Below, in pieces: positions 18,457 to 26,934 of a stretch of DNA of 40,113 nucleotides. The position numbers and the translations under genes were made by a program. How positions within the stretch are numbered: position 1 is the first letter of the stretch; each line of letters starts with the position of its first letter. The notes beneath the pieces were generated by a model that was not told the DNA's origin, made no database searches, and worked only from the letters and a program-made list of their open reading frames with translations. Source of the DNA: Opitutaceae bacterium (GTDB taxonomy: Bacteria > Verrucomicrobiota > Verrucomicrobiia > Opitutales > Opitutaceae); assembly GCA_023269565.1 (NCBI GenBank), contig JAHFTD010000014.1, forward strand, positions 1 through 40,113, written 5' to 3'.

Positions 18457-18488
18457 GCGACCCTGCTCCGGCGGGGTCGCTTTTTTTT
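18457..18488 (+). terminator. Rho-independent terminator after receptor 2
   Basis: Stem GCGACCC / GGGTCGC with a 10-nt loop followed by eight T residues, starting 26 bp after the receptor 2 stop. Confidence 0.88.
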
Positions 18489-18577
18489 GCGCTTTTTCCG
18501 GCGATTTCGGCACCTGCTTATTTTGCTTGTCACGGTTCTGGGGGGCCTTTTGCTGCCGACAACACACTGAGCGCATA

Positions 18578-18597
18578 CTCCACCCGACCAGGTGGAG
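18578..18597. promoter_or_regulatory. Inverted repeat in the leader of receptor 3
   Basis: CTCCACC-CGACCA-GGTGGAG is a perfect 7-bp inverted repeat 33 bp before the receptor 3 ATG. It could be an operator or an RNA hairpin in the leader. No similar repeat is seen before receptors 1 and 2. Confidence 0.3.
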
Positions 18598-18630
18598 CGT
18601 CTGCTTCCCTAACCCAACGAACTACGAACC

Positions 18631-21303
18631 ATGAATGCACGTTTCTTTGGAAACCTGCGGGCCTTGCTTGCCATTGTTGCAGGCATGAGCCTCGCCATCG
18701 CCGGGGCGCAAACCACCCCTGCTGCCACGTCTGAAACGAAAGAGGGAATCCTCAACCTCCAGAAGTTTGAAGTCACCGGCTCGCGCGTGAAGCGCCTCGA
18801 CACCGAGACGCCCGCGCCGATGGTCTCTTACAGCTACCAGGACATCGAGGCGAAGGGCTACACCAACATCGGTGATTTCATCCAGAGCCTGCCGTTCAAC
18901 ACCGGCTCCGCCAATTCGATCTACCAGACCGCCAGCTTTACCCGCGGCGCGTCCACGACGAATGTCCGCGGTCTCGGCTCCCAGCGCTTCCTCGTGCTGA
19001 TCGACGGGCGCCGCCCGGCTACCTACGCGCTGCCCACCGGTGGCAACCGCCAGGTCTTCGATTTCAACAGCCTGCCCGCCGCCGCGATTGACAGCGTTGA
19101 GTTCCTCAAGGACGGCGCGTCCGCCATTTACGGCGCCGACGCGATCACCGGGGTGTTCAACATCAAGCTGAAGAAAAACTACACCGGGGCGTCCATTTCG
19201 GCCCTCTACGGCAACACGGTGGGGCACGACACGGGAGTGAAGAACTTCAGCGTCGTGGCTGGGGCCGGCATGGGCAAGACCAAGGCCATGGTGGCTTTCG
19301 ACTACAAGAGCGCCAACGCCAACTACCAGAGAGACTATGGCCTGACCACGACCGACTTCACGCTGGCGCTGGGCACCAACAAGGGTTCGAACCAGAACAG
19401 CACCCTGAACTGGCCGGCCAACATCACCATCACCGCGGCCCAGGCGGCCGCGATTCCCCTGGCCACTGGTTCCGGCACCTACGTCGTCAGCGGCGGCCGC
19501 CTCCTCTCCAGCCCGACCCGCGGGGACTTTGTCAAGGTGTCCGTGGTTCCGCCGGAGAACCGCTACAATTTTGCGAACGTCGCCCAGCGCTATCCCGATT
19601 ATGATTACATGAGCGCGTATGCGCAGTTTGACCACGAATTCAGCGAGAACCTCCACTTCTTCGGTTCGACGTCTTTCGCGGACAATCGCACGCTTTACTC
19701 GTTCACCCCGGCGGTGATCAACTTCTCCACGGAAGGCCTGTCGCTGCCGGTCAACAACCCCTTCAATCCGTTCGGCATTGCGCTGAACACGCTGCTCAAC
19801 CGCACGAGCTTCGGTCCTCCCCGCAAGTTCGACACGGAGTCCGTCTCGGGCAATTTCGTGGGCGGCTTCAAGGGCTCCTATGACAAGTGGGACTGGGAAA
19901 CCGCCGTCACCTACGGCTTCAACCAGGTCACCAGCGTGTCCCGCAACGCGATTCGTGCCGCGACCTTCCAGTCTGCCCTGAGCGGCACGCTTTCCGGCTT
20001 CTCCGGCGTGTTCTTCAACCCCTTCGGTGAGTCCAATGCCGCCCTCGCCAACGCCCTGTTCACGTCTTCCACCGGCATGAACAAGGGTGAGAGCACCGCT
20101 TGGGACGCCGGCGTGACCAACAGCTCGCTCTTCACCTTGCCCGGCGGCGACGTCGGTCTGGCGGTGGGCGTGGAATATCGCAACGAGCGCCTGGAGACCA
20201 GGCCCGACACGGCGGCCTACCTCGGGTCCGGCGGCGGCCAGCCCCTGCAGGGCGCCCGCAAGGTCAAGTCGGCCTACGTGGAAATCACCGCGCCGATCAT
20301 TGCCAAGATGCTCGAGATCCAGATTGCCGGCCGCCACGAGGACTACAGCGACTTCGGCAAGAACAACAGCCCGAAGTATGGTGCCAAGTTCCGTTTTCCG
20401 GAGAACAAGATCGCGAACGTCATCCTGCGCGGCTCTTACTCGGAGTCCTTCCAGGCCCCGGCCCTCGCGCTCCTTTACGCTTCGCAGACGATTGGCTTTA
20501 CCTCAGGCCTCCTGCAGGATCCCCTGCGCCCGCAGGATCCCCCGCAGCAGCAGCGCCAGGTGACTGGCGGCAATCCGAACCTGCTGCCGGAATTGGGCAA
20601 GACCATCTACGCGGGCATCGTCGTCGACATCCCCGCCGTGAAGGATCTCTCCTTCAACGTCGACTACTTCAAGTTCCGCATCAACCAGGTCATCGTCACA
20701 CCCGGCGCGGGCTTTCTGCTACTGCCCCAGGGCATCGCGCAGTTTCCCAACGCCGTGGTGCGTGACGGCCCCGGCGGTCCGATCCTGCGCATCGAGACGG
20801 TCCCCTCGAACAACCCCGCCGCTTTCCAGATCTACCGGGGCTTTGACATCGGCGTGAACTACCGGCTGCGCAATACCCGCGCCGGCGACTTCGGCGTGTC
20901 CGTCGATGTAACGCGCGTAGTCGAGATCGGCTCCGACTCGGGTCTCGGCGGCGGTTATTTCAACAATATCGGGCTCTACAACAATCCGAAGTGGCGCGGC
21001 AATGCCTCCGTGGGCTGGCGCTGGAAGGATTGGGGCGCGAATGTTAACGCCGATTACATCGGCAGTTATTTCAACGATGGCTTCACCGCCGCCGGCTGGC
21101 CGGAAGCTTCCTACACGGTCGCCAATGCCTCGGTCACTTACCGTGGTTTCTGGCACAGCACCGTCTCGGTCGGCGCCACCAACGTGCTCGACAACCTTCC
21201 GCCGCCCAACGGGCGGGCGGATTTGGGCGGTTACGATGCGAACACCTACGGCGCCGGCGCGCTCGGCCGCTTCATCTACATCCGCGTCCGCAAGGATTTT
21301 TAA
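18631..21303 (+). CDS. TonB-dependent outer-membrane receptor 3
   Basis: An 890-residue receptor. The signal peptide is MNARFFGNLRALLAIVAGMSLAIAGAQ and the TonB-box-like segment is LQKFEVTGSRVKRLD. The plug reads YQDIEAKGYTNIGDFIQSLP, TNVRGLGSQRFLVLIDGRRPATY, LPAAAIDSVEFLKDGASAIYGADAITGVFNIKLKK. Barrel motifs include ILRGSYSESFQAPALALLYASQ and GGNPNLLPELGKTIYAGIVVDIP; the C-terminus is IYIRVRKDF, a normal outer-membrane ending. It lies 102 bp before an exported S9 peptidase, with a strong terminator between them, so the two are neighbours rather than a simple operon. The peptidase makes oligopeptides one plausible substrate class; this is inference. Confidence 0.95.
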   Translation: MNARFFGNLRALLAIVAGMSLAIAGAQTTPAATSETKEGILNLQKFEVTGSRVKRLDTETPAPMVSYSYQDIEAKGYTNIGDFIQSLPFNTGSANSIYQTASFTRGASTTNVRGLGSQRFLVLIDGRRPATYALPTGGNRQVFDFNSLPAAAIDSVEFLKDGASAIYGADAITGVFNIKLKKNYTGASISALYGNTVGHDTGVKNFSVVAGAGMGKTKAMVAFDYKSANANYQRDYGLTTTDFTLALGTNKGSNQNSTLNWPANITITAAQAAAIPLATGSGTYVVSGGRLLSSPTRGDFVKVSVVPPENRYNFANVAQRYPDYDYMSAYAQFDHEFSENLHFFGSTSFADNRTLYSFTPAVINFSTEGLSLPVNNPFNPFGIALNTLLNRTSFGPPRKFDTESVSGNFVGGFKGSYDKWDWETAVTYGFNQVTSVSRNAIRAATFQSALSGTLSGFSGVFFNPFGESNAALANALFTSSTGMNKGESTAWDAGVTNSSLFTLPGGDVGLAVGVEYRNERLETRPDTAAYLGSGGGQPLQGARKVKSAYVEITAPIIAKMLEIQIAGRHEDYSDFGKNNSPKYGAKFRFPENKIANVILRGSYSESFQAPALALLYASQTIGFTSGLLQDPLRPQDPPQQQRQVTGGNPNLLPELGKTIYAGIVVDIPAVKDLSFNVDYFKFRINQVIVTPGAGFLLLPQGIAQFPNAVVRDGPGGPILRIETVPSNNPAAFQIYRGFDIGVNYRLRNTRAGDFGVSVDVTRVVEIGSDSGLGGGYFNNIGLYNNPKWRGNASVGWRWKDWGANVNADYIGSYFNDGFTAAGWPEASYTVANASVTYRGFWHSTVSVGATNVLDNLPPPNGRADLGGYDANTYGAGALGRFIYIRVRKDF

Positions 21304-21334
21304 TCGGACTCCGCATGTAGTTGTCCTCCCTTCC

Positions 21335-21366
21335 ACGGGCCACCAGATTGGTGGCCCGTTTTTTTT
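21335..21366 (+). terminator. Rho-independent terminator after receptor 3
   Basis: Perfect 10-bp stem ACGGGCCACC / GGTGGCCCGT with loop AGATT, followed by seven T residues. It is the strongest terminator in the window. Confidence 0.93.
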
Positions 21367-21405
21367 GACCACCGGTTTGTATCTCCTATTATCACCATCA
21401 CCCCT

Positions 21406-23418
21406 ATGAAGCGAATCACCCTCCTCATTGCCGCGGTCCTGGCGGCCGGCCCGCTGCTCGCTGCGCCCCCGGCCCCGGTTCCCGAGCTGCCGGTCGGGAC
21501 TTTTTTCCAGGCGCCATCCATCAGCAGCCTCGCGTTCTCGCCCAATGGCAAGTTTGTCCTGTGCGTCGTGCCTTATGAACACCGCCAGAATCTCGCGGTG
21601 ATTGACCTCGAAAAGGGCGTCAAAACCCTGCTCACGAACTTCAAGGACCGGCAGGTCGAAGGCCCGATCTGGGCCAACGACGACCGCATCCTGTTTCGTG
21701 TCGATGACGACGGCCAGGAATCCTACTCGCTCTACGCGGTGAATCGCGACGGATCGGATCCGGCCATCCTTGCCAGCGGCTGGACCAAGGCGGGCACGAC
21801 CGGCGAACTTAACAACCGCTTCCGCGGCATCCTCAAGCGCCTGCCCAAGGACAAGGATCATATCCTGGTTCTCGCCAACCTCACCCACAACGATTGGGCC
21901 GACGTCGCTCGGTTGCACCTGAAGACCGGCCTCATGACCGTGGTGGCGCGGGCGCCGGGTGAAGTCGAGGGTTACGTCCTCGATCGCGAGGGCGAAGTGC
22001 GTTTTGCCATCACCCACGATCCGCAGCAGATGCGGCATGTGCTCTACCGCGAGGGCGTAGGCAAGGAGTGGCAGGAGGTCGCTGTCTACCAACAGGACCA
22101 GCCCGGCTGGGAACCGGTCGCATTTGACGGCGACAATCGGACGGCGTTTGTGCTATCCAACCTCGGCCGCAGGACACGGGCCATTTACCGCTACGACACG
22201 GCCACGCACACGCTCGGCGACTTGGTGGTCGGGGACGACACCTATGATCTCAAGGCGACCTACGGCGACACCCAAAAGATTATTTACGACGATTCGCGGA
22301 AGAAGGTTGTCGGCATCGGCTATGAGACCGATCGCACGCGTTTCCACTGGTTCGTTCCGGAATACGAGCAGATGCACCGGCAAATTGAAAAAACGCTGCC
22401 CGATACCGTGCATCAAATCACCCAAATTTCGGAGGACGGCACGCGGGTGATCTTTTTCTCCTACAGCGACCGCGATCCGGGAGTCTATTACCTCTTCGAT
22501 CAGAATCGGAACAAGCTGTCCGAGCTCGCGGTGTCCGTTCCGCAGGTCGATCCGCTTTTGATGGCCGCGGTCCGGCCGGTCGCCTACGCCGCCCGCGATG
22601 GTTTGAAACTGCACGGGTATCTCACCCTGCCGGCTGGACGGGAGCCAAAGAATCTCCCGCTCATCGTCCATCCGCATGGGGGCCCATACGGCCCGCGCGA
22701 TCGGTGGCGTTTCGATTCCGAGGTGCAATTTTACGCCAACCGCGGCTTTGCCGTGTTGCAGGTCAACTATCGCGGCTCCGGCGGCTACGGCGACTGGTTC
22801 GAGGCGGCGGGCTACAAGAAATGGGGCCTTGAGATGCAGGACGATCTGACCGACGGCGTGAAATGGCTTGTGTCGCAAGGCATCGCGGACCCGCAGCGAG
22901 TGGTCATCTCGGGCGCCAGTTACGGCGGCTACGCCACGATGGCCGGCCTGGTCTACACGCCCGAGCTCTACCGCGCGGGCATCAATTACGTTGGCGTTGT
23001 CAATATCGAGTCATTGATCCCGAAGGCCCTGCCGCCGAACCGGCTTTACTGGATGAACACCCGTATTGCCGATCTCTCCAAGTCCGAGGACCGGAAGCGC
23101 GTCACTGCGACCTCACCCGTGAATTTTGCCGACCGTATCCGCGTGCCGCTGCTTATGGCCTACGGCAAAAACGACCCCCGCGTGCCCATCGACCAGGCCT
23201 ATGGCATCGAGCACGCGCTGAAACGGGCGAACATACCTTACGAGCTGATTATCGAGGGCGACGAGGGCCACGGATTCCGGAAAGAAGAGAAACGCATCGC
23301 GTTCTTCCAGCGCGTCGATGCTTTTCTCAAAAAACACGTTCCCGGGCCCCAAAGCACCGAGATCATTCTCGGCCCAACCAAGGTGATCGAAATGCCGGCC
23401 AAGGGGACCGAGCCCTAA
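21406..23418 (+). CDS. Exported S9-family (prolyl oligopeptidase-type) peptidase
   Basis: A 670-residue serine peptidase with a signal peptide (MKRITLLIAAVLAAGPLLAAPP), so periplasmic or surface. The N-terminal half is a beta-propeller (SSLAFSPNGKFVLCVV ... DRILFRVDDDGQESYSLYAVNRDG). The C-terminal half is an alpha/beta hydrolase: PLIVHPHGGPYGPRD (oxyanion region), FAVLQVNYRGSGGYG, nucleophile Ser505 in GASYGGYATM, Asp590 in YGKNDPRVP, His622 in EGDEGHGF. The triad is complete. This is the S9C / acylaminoacyl-peptidase-like group that removes short peptides or blocked residues. It follows receptor 3, which may import its products. Its stop overlaps the convergent GH20-like gene by 4 bp. No Shine-Dalgarno; the leader is C/A-rich. 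Confidence 0.95.
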   Translation: MKRITLLIAAVLAAGPLLAAPPAPVPELPVGTFFQAPSISSLAFSPNGKFVLCVVPYEHRQNLAVIDLEKGVKTLLTNFKDRQVEGPIWANDDRILFRVDDDGQESYSLYAVNRDGSDPAILASGWTKAGTTGELNNRFRGILKRLPKDKDHILVLANLTHNDWADVARLHLKTGLMTVVARAPGEVEGYVLDREGEVRFAITHDPQQMRHVLYREGVGKEWQEVAVYQQDQPGWEPVAFDGDNRTAFVLSNLGRRTRAIYRYDTATHTLGDLVVGDDTYDLKATYGDTQKIIYDDSRKKVVGIGYETDRTRFHWFVPEYEQMHRQIEKTLPDTVHQITQISEDGTRVIFFSYSDRDPGVYYLFDQNRNKLSELAVSVPQVDPLLMAAVRPVAYAARDGLKLHGYLTLPAGREPKNLPLIVHPHGGPYGPRDRWRFDSEVQFYANRGFAVLQVNYRGSGGYGDWFEAAGYKKWGLEMQDDLTDGVKWLVSQGIADPQRVVISGASYGGYATMAGLVYTPELYRAGINYVGVVNIESLIPKALPPNRLYWMNTRIADLSKSEDRKRVTATSPVNFADRIRVPLLMAYGKNDPRVPIDQAYGIEHALKRANIPYELIIEGDEGHGFRKEEKRIAFFQRVDAFLKKHVPGPQSTEIILGPTKVIEMPAKGTEP

Positions 23419-25349
23419 ACCCGGCTCCACCGGACTGGCGCGACCGCGTTGTTGCGCGACCAGTCGATTTGCGGCAACCCTCGCGTCGGCGCCCGCCGGC
23501 CGAGGGTTTTCTTTTGGTGAAAATTCTCTTCCCGCAGTGTCTCCACTCCGCTGGTCAGTTGGACGTGGCTGACGGCCACTCGACCGATGCCCCGCACCGC
23601 CAGGCGCAGCCGGGCGTTACGTGTGTCCACCGGCACGGTGAACTCCCGCTTCAGTTTCGACTGCGGCCGGGCGGCGGCGGCGCGGAATTCGATGGTGAAG
23701 CGCGCGGCCAGCTCGCGCCAGGAACCGTCGGCCTGTTGTTGTTCCACGACGACCTGCTGCAGCGCCGGCGCGAAGTTGTGCACCCAGAATTGCAACTGCC
23801 AGGCCCCGCACAACGGCGTCGTCGCCCAAGCCAGTTCCGGCTGCCGGGCGGCCCGCCGCAGCCACGCCCGCCACTCGGCCAGCCGGCGTTCGTCGGTGGC
23901 GAGCATCAGCTCGTTCGGCCCCCGCATCGCCGGGTCGCGGGTGCGGCGCCACATGACCTGCACCGCGCGTCGCGCCAGCGTCAGTGCCCGGGCCAGCTGG
24001 GCCGCCTCCGCCGTCAAGCGCGTGATGAACGCCAGCGCCGGTTCGCGCCGCTCGCGGGCCAGGTGCCGGCGGATGGCGAAGATGGCGCGGGCTCCGCGCC
24101 GCACCACCCAGTCGCGCTGCGTCAGATAATGCCGGAACTCCACGCTGGCGGCGATAGCCTTGGGGAAGAACCGTCCCTGCGCCGCCAGCCGGCGGAAAAA
24201 CCGCGCCTCCGTCTCGTAGCGAGCCAGACTCTCGTTGCCAGCGAACACATCCCACCGGTCGTTGATCTGCCAGCGGGCATAGCCGGTAAAGGCATGTTCG
24301 TCCGCTGCCAGCAACGACCGCGCGATGGCGCGGGAATTTGGCGAGCGGAACACTCTTTCGATTCCCTTGGCCAGCATCGCGGTGGCGTCGTCGCTTTCCG
24401 GTTCGAGCCACAGGCTGGCGGCAGCGGCATCAACCACCGTGGTGGTTTCCAGCGCGAGCCGGCTCGACGCCCACGAAGTCACCAGAAACCCGTCCGCCTC
24501 TGCCTGGGCGCAGCGGCGCCACCAGGAGCGGAGGTTGCCGATCCGGTCTCCGAACACCGGCAACGGCTCGTGCCGGAAGGCGCCGTTCATCGGACAGCCG
24601 TAGTAGGCGATGCCCTGTTTTTTCAGCGGCGTGGCGAGGTCGCGCTCGGCAAAATTGAACAGCTCGACGCGCGGGAGCTTCCCGAACGGATAATAATACC
24701 AGTCGTAGGCCGTGGTGCCGCGCGGCAGCAAGGGGATCGCTTCCGGCAGGAAATACAGCAGGTCGGCCCAATAGCCCAGACTCAGCCCAAACTTCCCGGC
24801 CAGCGTGTGGAGCCGGTGCACATGGCCCGCGAAATGCACGGCGAGTCCGGCGCGGGCGATTTCCTCGCGGCAGCGCGGGCATTGGCCGAGGTGGAATGAC
24901 TCGTCGAGCCCCACGTGCACCTTGCCGGCGGTGCAATACGGCGCCAAGTCCCGCAGCAGTTTCTCGGCGACCTCCGGCAGCTGCGGGTGCAGCGGGCAAA
25001 CCTGCCCGCGTTCGAGCGGACGGCCGCGGACATCGCGCAGCTCGTTCAGGTCGCGCCACTCGGGATGCTTGATGAGATACTGCGTGTGCCCGAGCAGGTT
25101 GACAATGGGCACGACGCGGATGCCGGCGCGCGCCGCGGCCAGCACCAGTTCGCCGAGCTGCTCGTAGGTATAGGCGTCGTCGCGCCCGAGGCCCGGCAGG
25201 CTGGGGTAATGCACGGCGTCCTCCAGATGGAGGTAGAGTTCCTGATAGCCCCACGCGGCGTAGCGTGGAAGCAGCTTCTGCAACACCTCGGGTCGCTCGA
25301 CCTGCCGGGCAAGATCCCACTGGAAGGCTTTGATCGGGGCGGATGACAT
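23415..25349 (-). CDS. Glycoside hydrolase family 20-like protein
   Basis: A 644-residue protein whose first 350 residues form a GH20-like barrel: FQWDLARQVERPEVLQKLLPRYAAWGYQELYLHLED, then RAGIRVVPIVNLLGHTQYLIKHPEW, then KVHVGLDESFHLGQCPRC, where the Asp-Glu pair matches the GH20 catalytic DE. Known GH20 enzymes release terminal N-acetylhexosamines. The C-terminal ~290 residues are helical then beta-rich (WQLQFWVHNFAPALQQVVVEQQQADGSWRELAARF), perhaps a binding module. I chose the ATG at 25349 (MSSAPIKAFQW) over the track's 25484; with that start there is no signal peptide, which is unusual for polysaccharide attack and suggests intracellular substrates. It is divergent from the MOSC gene and convergent with the S9 peptidase. 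Confidence 0.82.
   Translation of the reverse strand: MSSAPIKAFQWDLARQVERPEVLQKLLPRYAAWGYQELYLHLEDAVHYPSLPGLGRDDAYTYEQLGELVLAAARAGIRVVPIVNLLGHTQYLIKHPEWRDLNELRDVRGRPLERGQVCPLHPQLPEVAEKLLRDLAPYCTAGKVHVGLDESFHLGQCPRCREEIARAGLAVHFAGHVHRLHTLAGKFGLSLGYWADLLYFLPEAIPLLPRGTTAYDWYYYPFGKLPRVELFNFAERDLATPLKKQGIAYYGCPMNGAFRHEPLPVFGDRIGNLRSWWRRCAQAEADGFLVTSWASSRLALETTTVVDAAAASLWLEPESDDATAMLAKGIERVFRSPNSRAIARSLLAADEHAFTGYARWQINDRWDVFAGNESLARYETEARFFRRLAAQGRFFPKAIAASVEFRHYLTQRDWVVRRGARAIFAIRRHLARERREPALAFITRLTAEAAQLARALTLARRAVQVMWRRTRDPAMRGPNELMLATDERRLAEWRAWLRRAARQPELAWATTPLCGAWQLQFWVHNFAPALQQVVVEQQQADGSWRELAARFTIEFRAAAARPQSKLKREFTVPVDTRNARLRLAVRGIGRVAVSHVQLTSGVETLREENFHQKKTLGRRAPTRGLPQIDWSRNNAVAPVRWSRV
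23476..23514 (+). terminator. Plus-strand terminator for the S9 peptidase, inside the convergent GH20-like gene
   Basis: AACCCTCG / CGAGGGTT, an 8-bp perfect stem with an internally paired GC-rich loop, followed by TTCTTTT. It starts 57 bp after the peptidase stop and lies within the 3' coding part of the minus-strand gene. Confidence 0.6.
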
Positions 25350-25440
25350 CGCGATGCTCCGGGGTGTTGCGCGGGAGTGGTGGCCAGTTTCGGGCGAAGT
25401 GCCGCTTGCAAGCAAGCTCCTACCTCGGTTCGCTTCCGCC

Positions 25441-25938
25441 GTGCAGGTTGTCATCCGCCATTTGTTTGTCTCCCCCGGGCACAACTTCCGCGGCCATCAC
25501 GGTGGTCCGGCCGGCTCGCATCCCACCGTCGGGGTGGAGGCGATCACCTGCCGGGCCGGGCACGGCATTGAGGGTGATCGCTATTTCGACTACCGCGACG
25601 ACTTCAAGGGGCAGGTCAGTTTCCTCGCCTGGGAGGTGTATCTGGCGCTGATCCGCGAGTTCGCCGTGCCGGCGCTTTCACCCGGTGCGCTCCGCCGCAA
25701 CGCCGTGCTCGAAGGCGCCGACCTCCCGGCGTTGATCGGCCGGCAGTTTTCTCTCGGCGGCGTGGAATTCCTCGGCATGGAGGAATGCCGGCCCTGCTAC
25801 TGGATGGACGGAGCCGTGGCACCCGGGGCGGAGGCGTGGCTGCTGGGGCGCGGTGGTCTGCGCGCGAAAATCCTGACCGATGGTCTGCTGCGCACCGGCG
25901 CAACGGAGCTACGGGTGCATGCCCCGGTGACTGCCTGA
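25441..25938 (+). CDS. MOSC-domain protein
   Basis: A 165-residue protein of the MOSC (molybdenum cofactor sulfurase C-terminal) family. Seen are VEAITCRAGHGIEGDRYFDYRDDFKGQVSFLAWEVY, LRRNAVLEGADLPALIGRQFSLGGVEFLGMEECRPCYWMDGAVAPGA and GLRAKILTDGLLRTG. The Cys in ECRPC is where MOSC proteins keep their conserved cysteine. Family members bind or transfer sulfur in molybdenum-cofactor chemistry, but most stand-alone bacterial ones have no assigned reaction. Start is the GTG at 25441 (VQVVIRHLFVSPGHNF); the track start at 25330 would overlap the divergent GH20-like gene and adds unrelated sequence. It ends 15 bp before the convergent tal gene. Confidence 0.88.
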   Translation: MQVVIRHLFVSPGHNFRGHHGGPAGSHPTVGVEAITCRAGHGIEGDRYFDYRDDFKGQVSFLAWEVYLALIREFAVPALSPGALRRNAVLEGADLPALIGRQFSLGGVEFLGMEECRPCYWMDGAVAPGAEAWLLGRGGLRAKILTDGLLRTGATELRVHAPVTA

Positions 25939-25953
25939 CCGGCGGCGAGGTGG

Positions 25954-26919
25954 TCAGCCGCGCTTCTGCCGGATCAGCTGCTCGAGCTTGACGATGTCCG
26001 CGGCAAAAACGCGGATGCCTTCGGCGGTCTTTTCGGTTGCCATCGCGTCCTCGTTCAGCGCGTAGCGGAAGCTCTTTTCGTCGTGGCTGACTCGCGGCAC
26101 GTCGGCGCCACGGGCAGCGACTGGATCGAGCCTGCGCGGGAGCGGCTCGGTGCTCGCCTGCAGCTCCCCGAGCAGCTGCGGGCTGATGGTCAGCAGGTCG
26201 CAGCCGGCCAGCTCGGTGATCTGGCCCTTGTTGCGGAAGGAGGCGCCCATCACCTCGGTGGCGTGGCCGTATTTCTTGTAGTAAGTGTAGATCTGCCGGA
26301 CGGATTGGACGCCCGGATCCTCGGCACCGGCGTAATCCCGGCCGGTGCTCTTCTTATACCAGTCGTAAATGCGGCCGACAAACGGCGAGACGAGCTGCAC
26401 GCGCGCCTCGGCGCACGCCACGGCTTGGGCGAAAGAGAAGAGCAGGGTGAGGTTGCAGTTAATCTTCTCCCTCTGCAGCAGCTCCGCGGCCTTGATGCCC
26501 TCCCAAGTGGAGGCGACCTTGATGAGGATGCGCTCGCGCGGGATGCCGGTCTTTTCGTAGAGGCCGATGATCTCACGGGCTTTGGCGATGGAGCCGTCGC
26601 GGTCGAACGAGAGGCGCGCATCCACTTCCGTTGAGACGCGACCCGGGACGATCTGGAGGATCTCGCGGCCAAACGCGACGAGCAGCCGGTCGATGATCTG
26701 GCGGTCTGCCGCGCCTGCGCCGGCCTCCGCGATGGCCTGGTCGACCAGATAGGCGTAGTCGGGCTGGGCCGCCGCTTTCAGGATGAGGCTGGGATTGGTC
26801 GTCGCATCCTGGGGCGCGTAGGCCTTCATACTGGCGAAATCGCCGGTATCGGCGACGACCTTGGTGAACTGCTTGAGTTGCTCGAGCTGGGTGGCGCTGG
26901 TGGCGGTGATAGTGCTCAT
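25954..26919 (-). CDS. tal: Transaldolase
   Basis: A 321-residue TalB-type transaldolase of the non-oxidative pentose phosphate pathway; it transfers a dihydroxyacetone unit from sedoheptulose-7-phosphate to glyceraldehyde-3-phosphate. Motifs: [13 protein letters not shown] (substrate Asp), [19 protein letters not shown] with Schiff-base Lys134, [30 protein letters not shown] and [12 protein letters not shown]. Length agrees with the E. coli type (about 317). It lies 15 bp downstream of cca on the same strand and is probably the last gene of the DUF423-cca-tal unit. No Shine-Dalgarno is visible. Confidence 0.97.
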   Translation of the reverse strand: MSTITATSATQLEQLKQFTKVVADTGDFASMKAYAPQDATTNPSLILKAAAQPDYAYLVDQAIAEAGAGAADRQIIDRLLVAFGREILQIVPGRVSTEVDARLSFDRDGSIAKAREIIGLYEKTGIPRERILIKVASTWEGIKAAELLQREKINCNLTLLFSFAQAVACAEARVQLVSPFVGRIYDWYKKSTGRDYAGAEDPGVQSVRQIYTYYKKYGHATEVMGASFRNKGQITELAGCDLLTISPQLLGELQASTEPLPRRLDPVAARGADVPRVSHDEKSFRYALNEDAMATEKTAEGIRVFAADIVKLEQLIRQKRG

Positions 26920-26934
26920 GGTTTGAAGTGGGTC

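Noticed and set aside
18622-22092. 571-aa and 457-aa minus-strand ORFs opposite receptor 3 and the S9 peptidase
   Set aside because: Antisense shadows with Gly/Arg/Val/Glu-rich composition and no motifs.
22863-24899. 678-aa plus-strand ORF across the S9 peptidase and GH20-like gene
   Set aside because: It spans the end of one real gene in another frame and the antisense of the next; no domain is visible.
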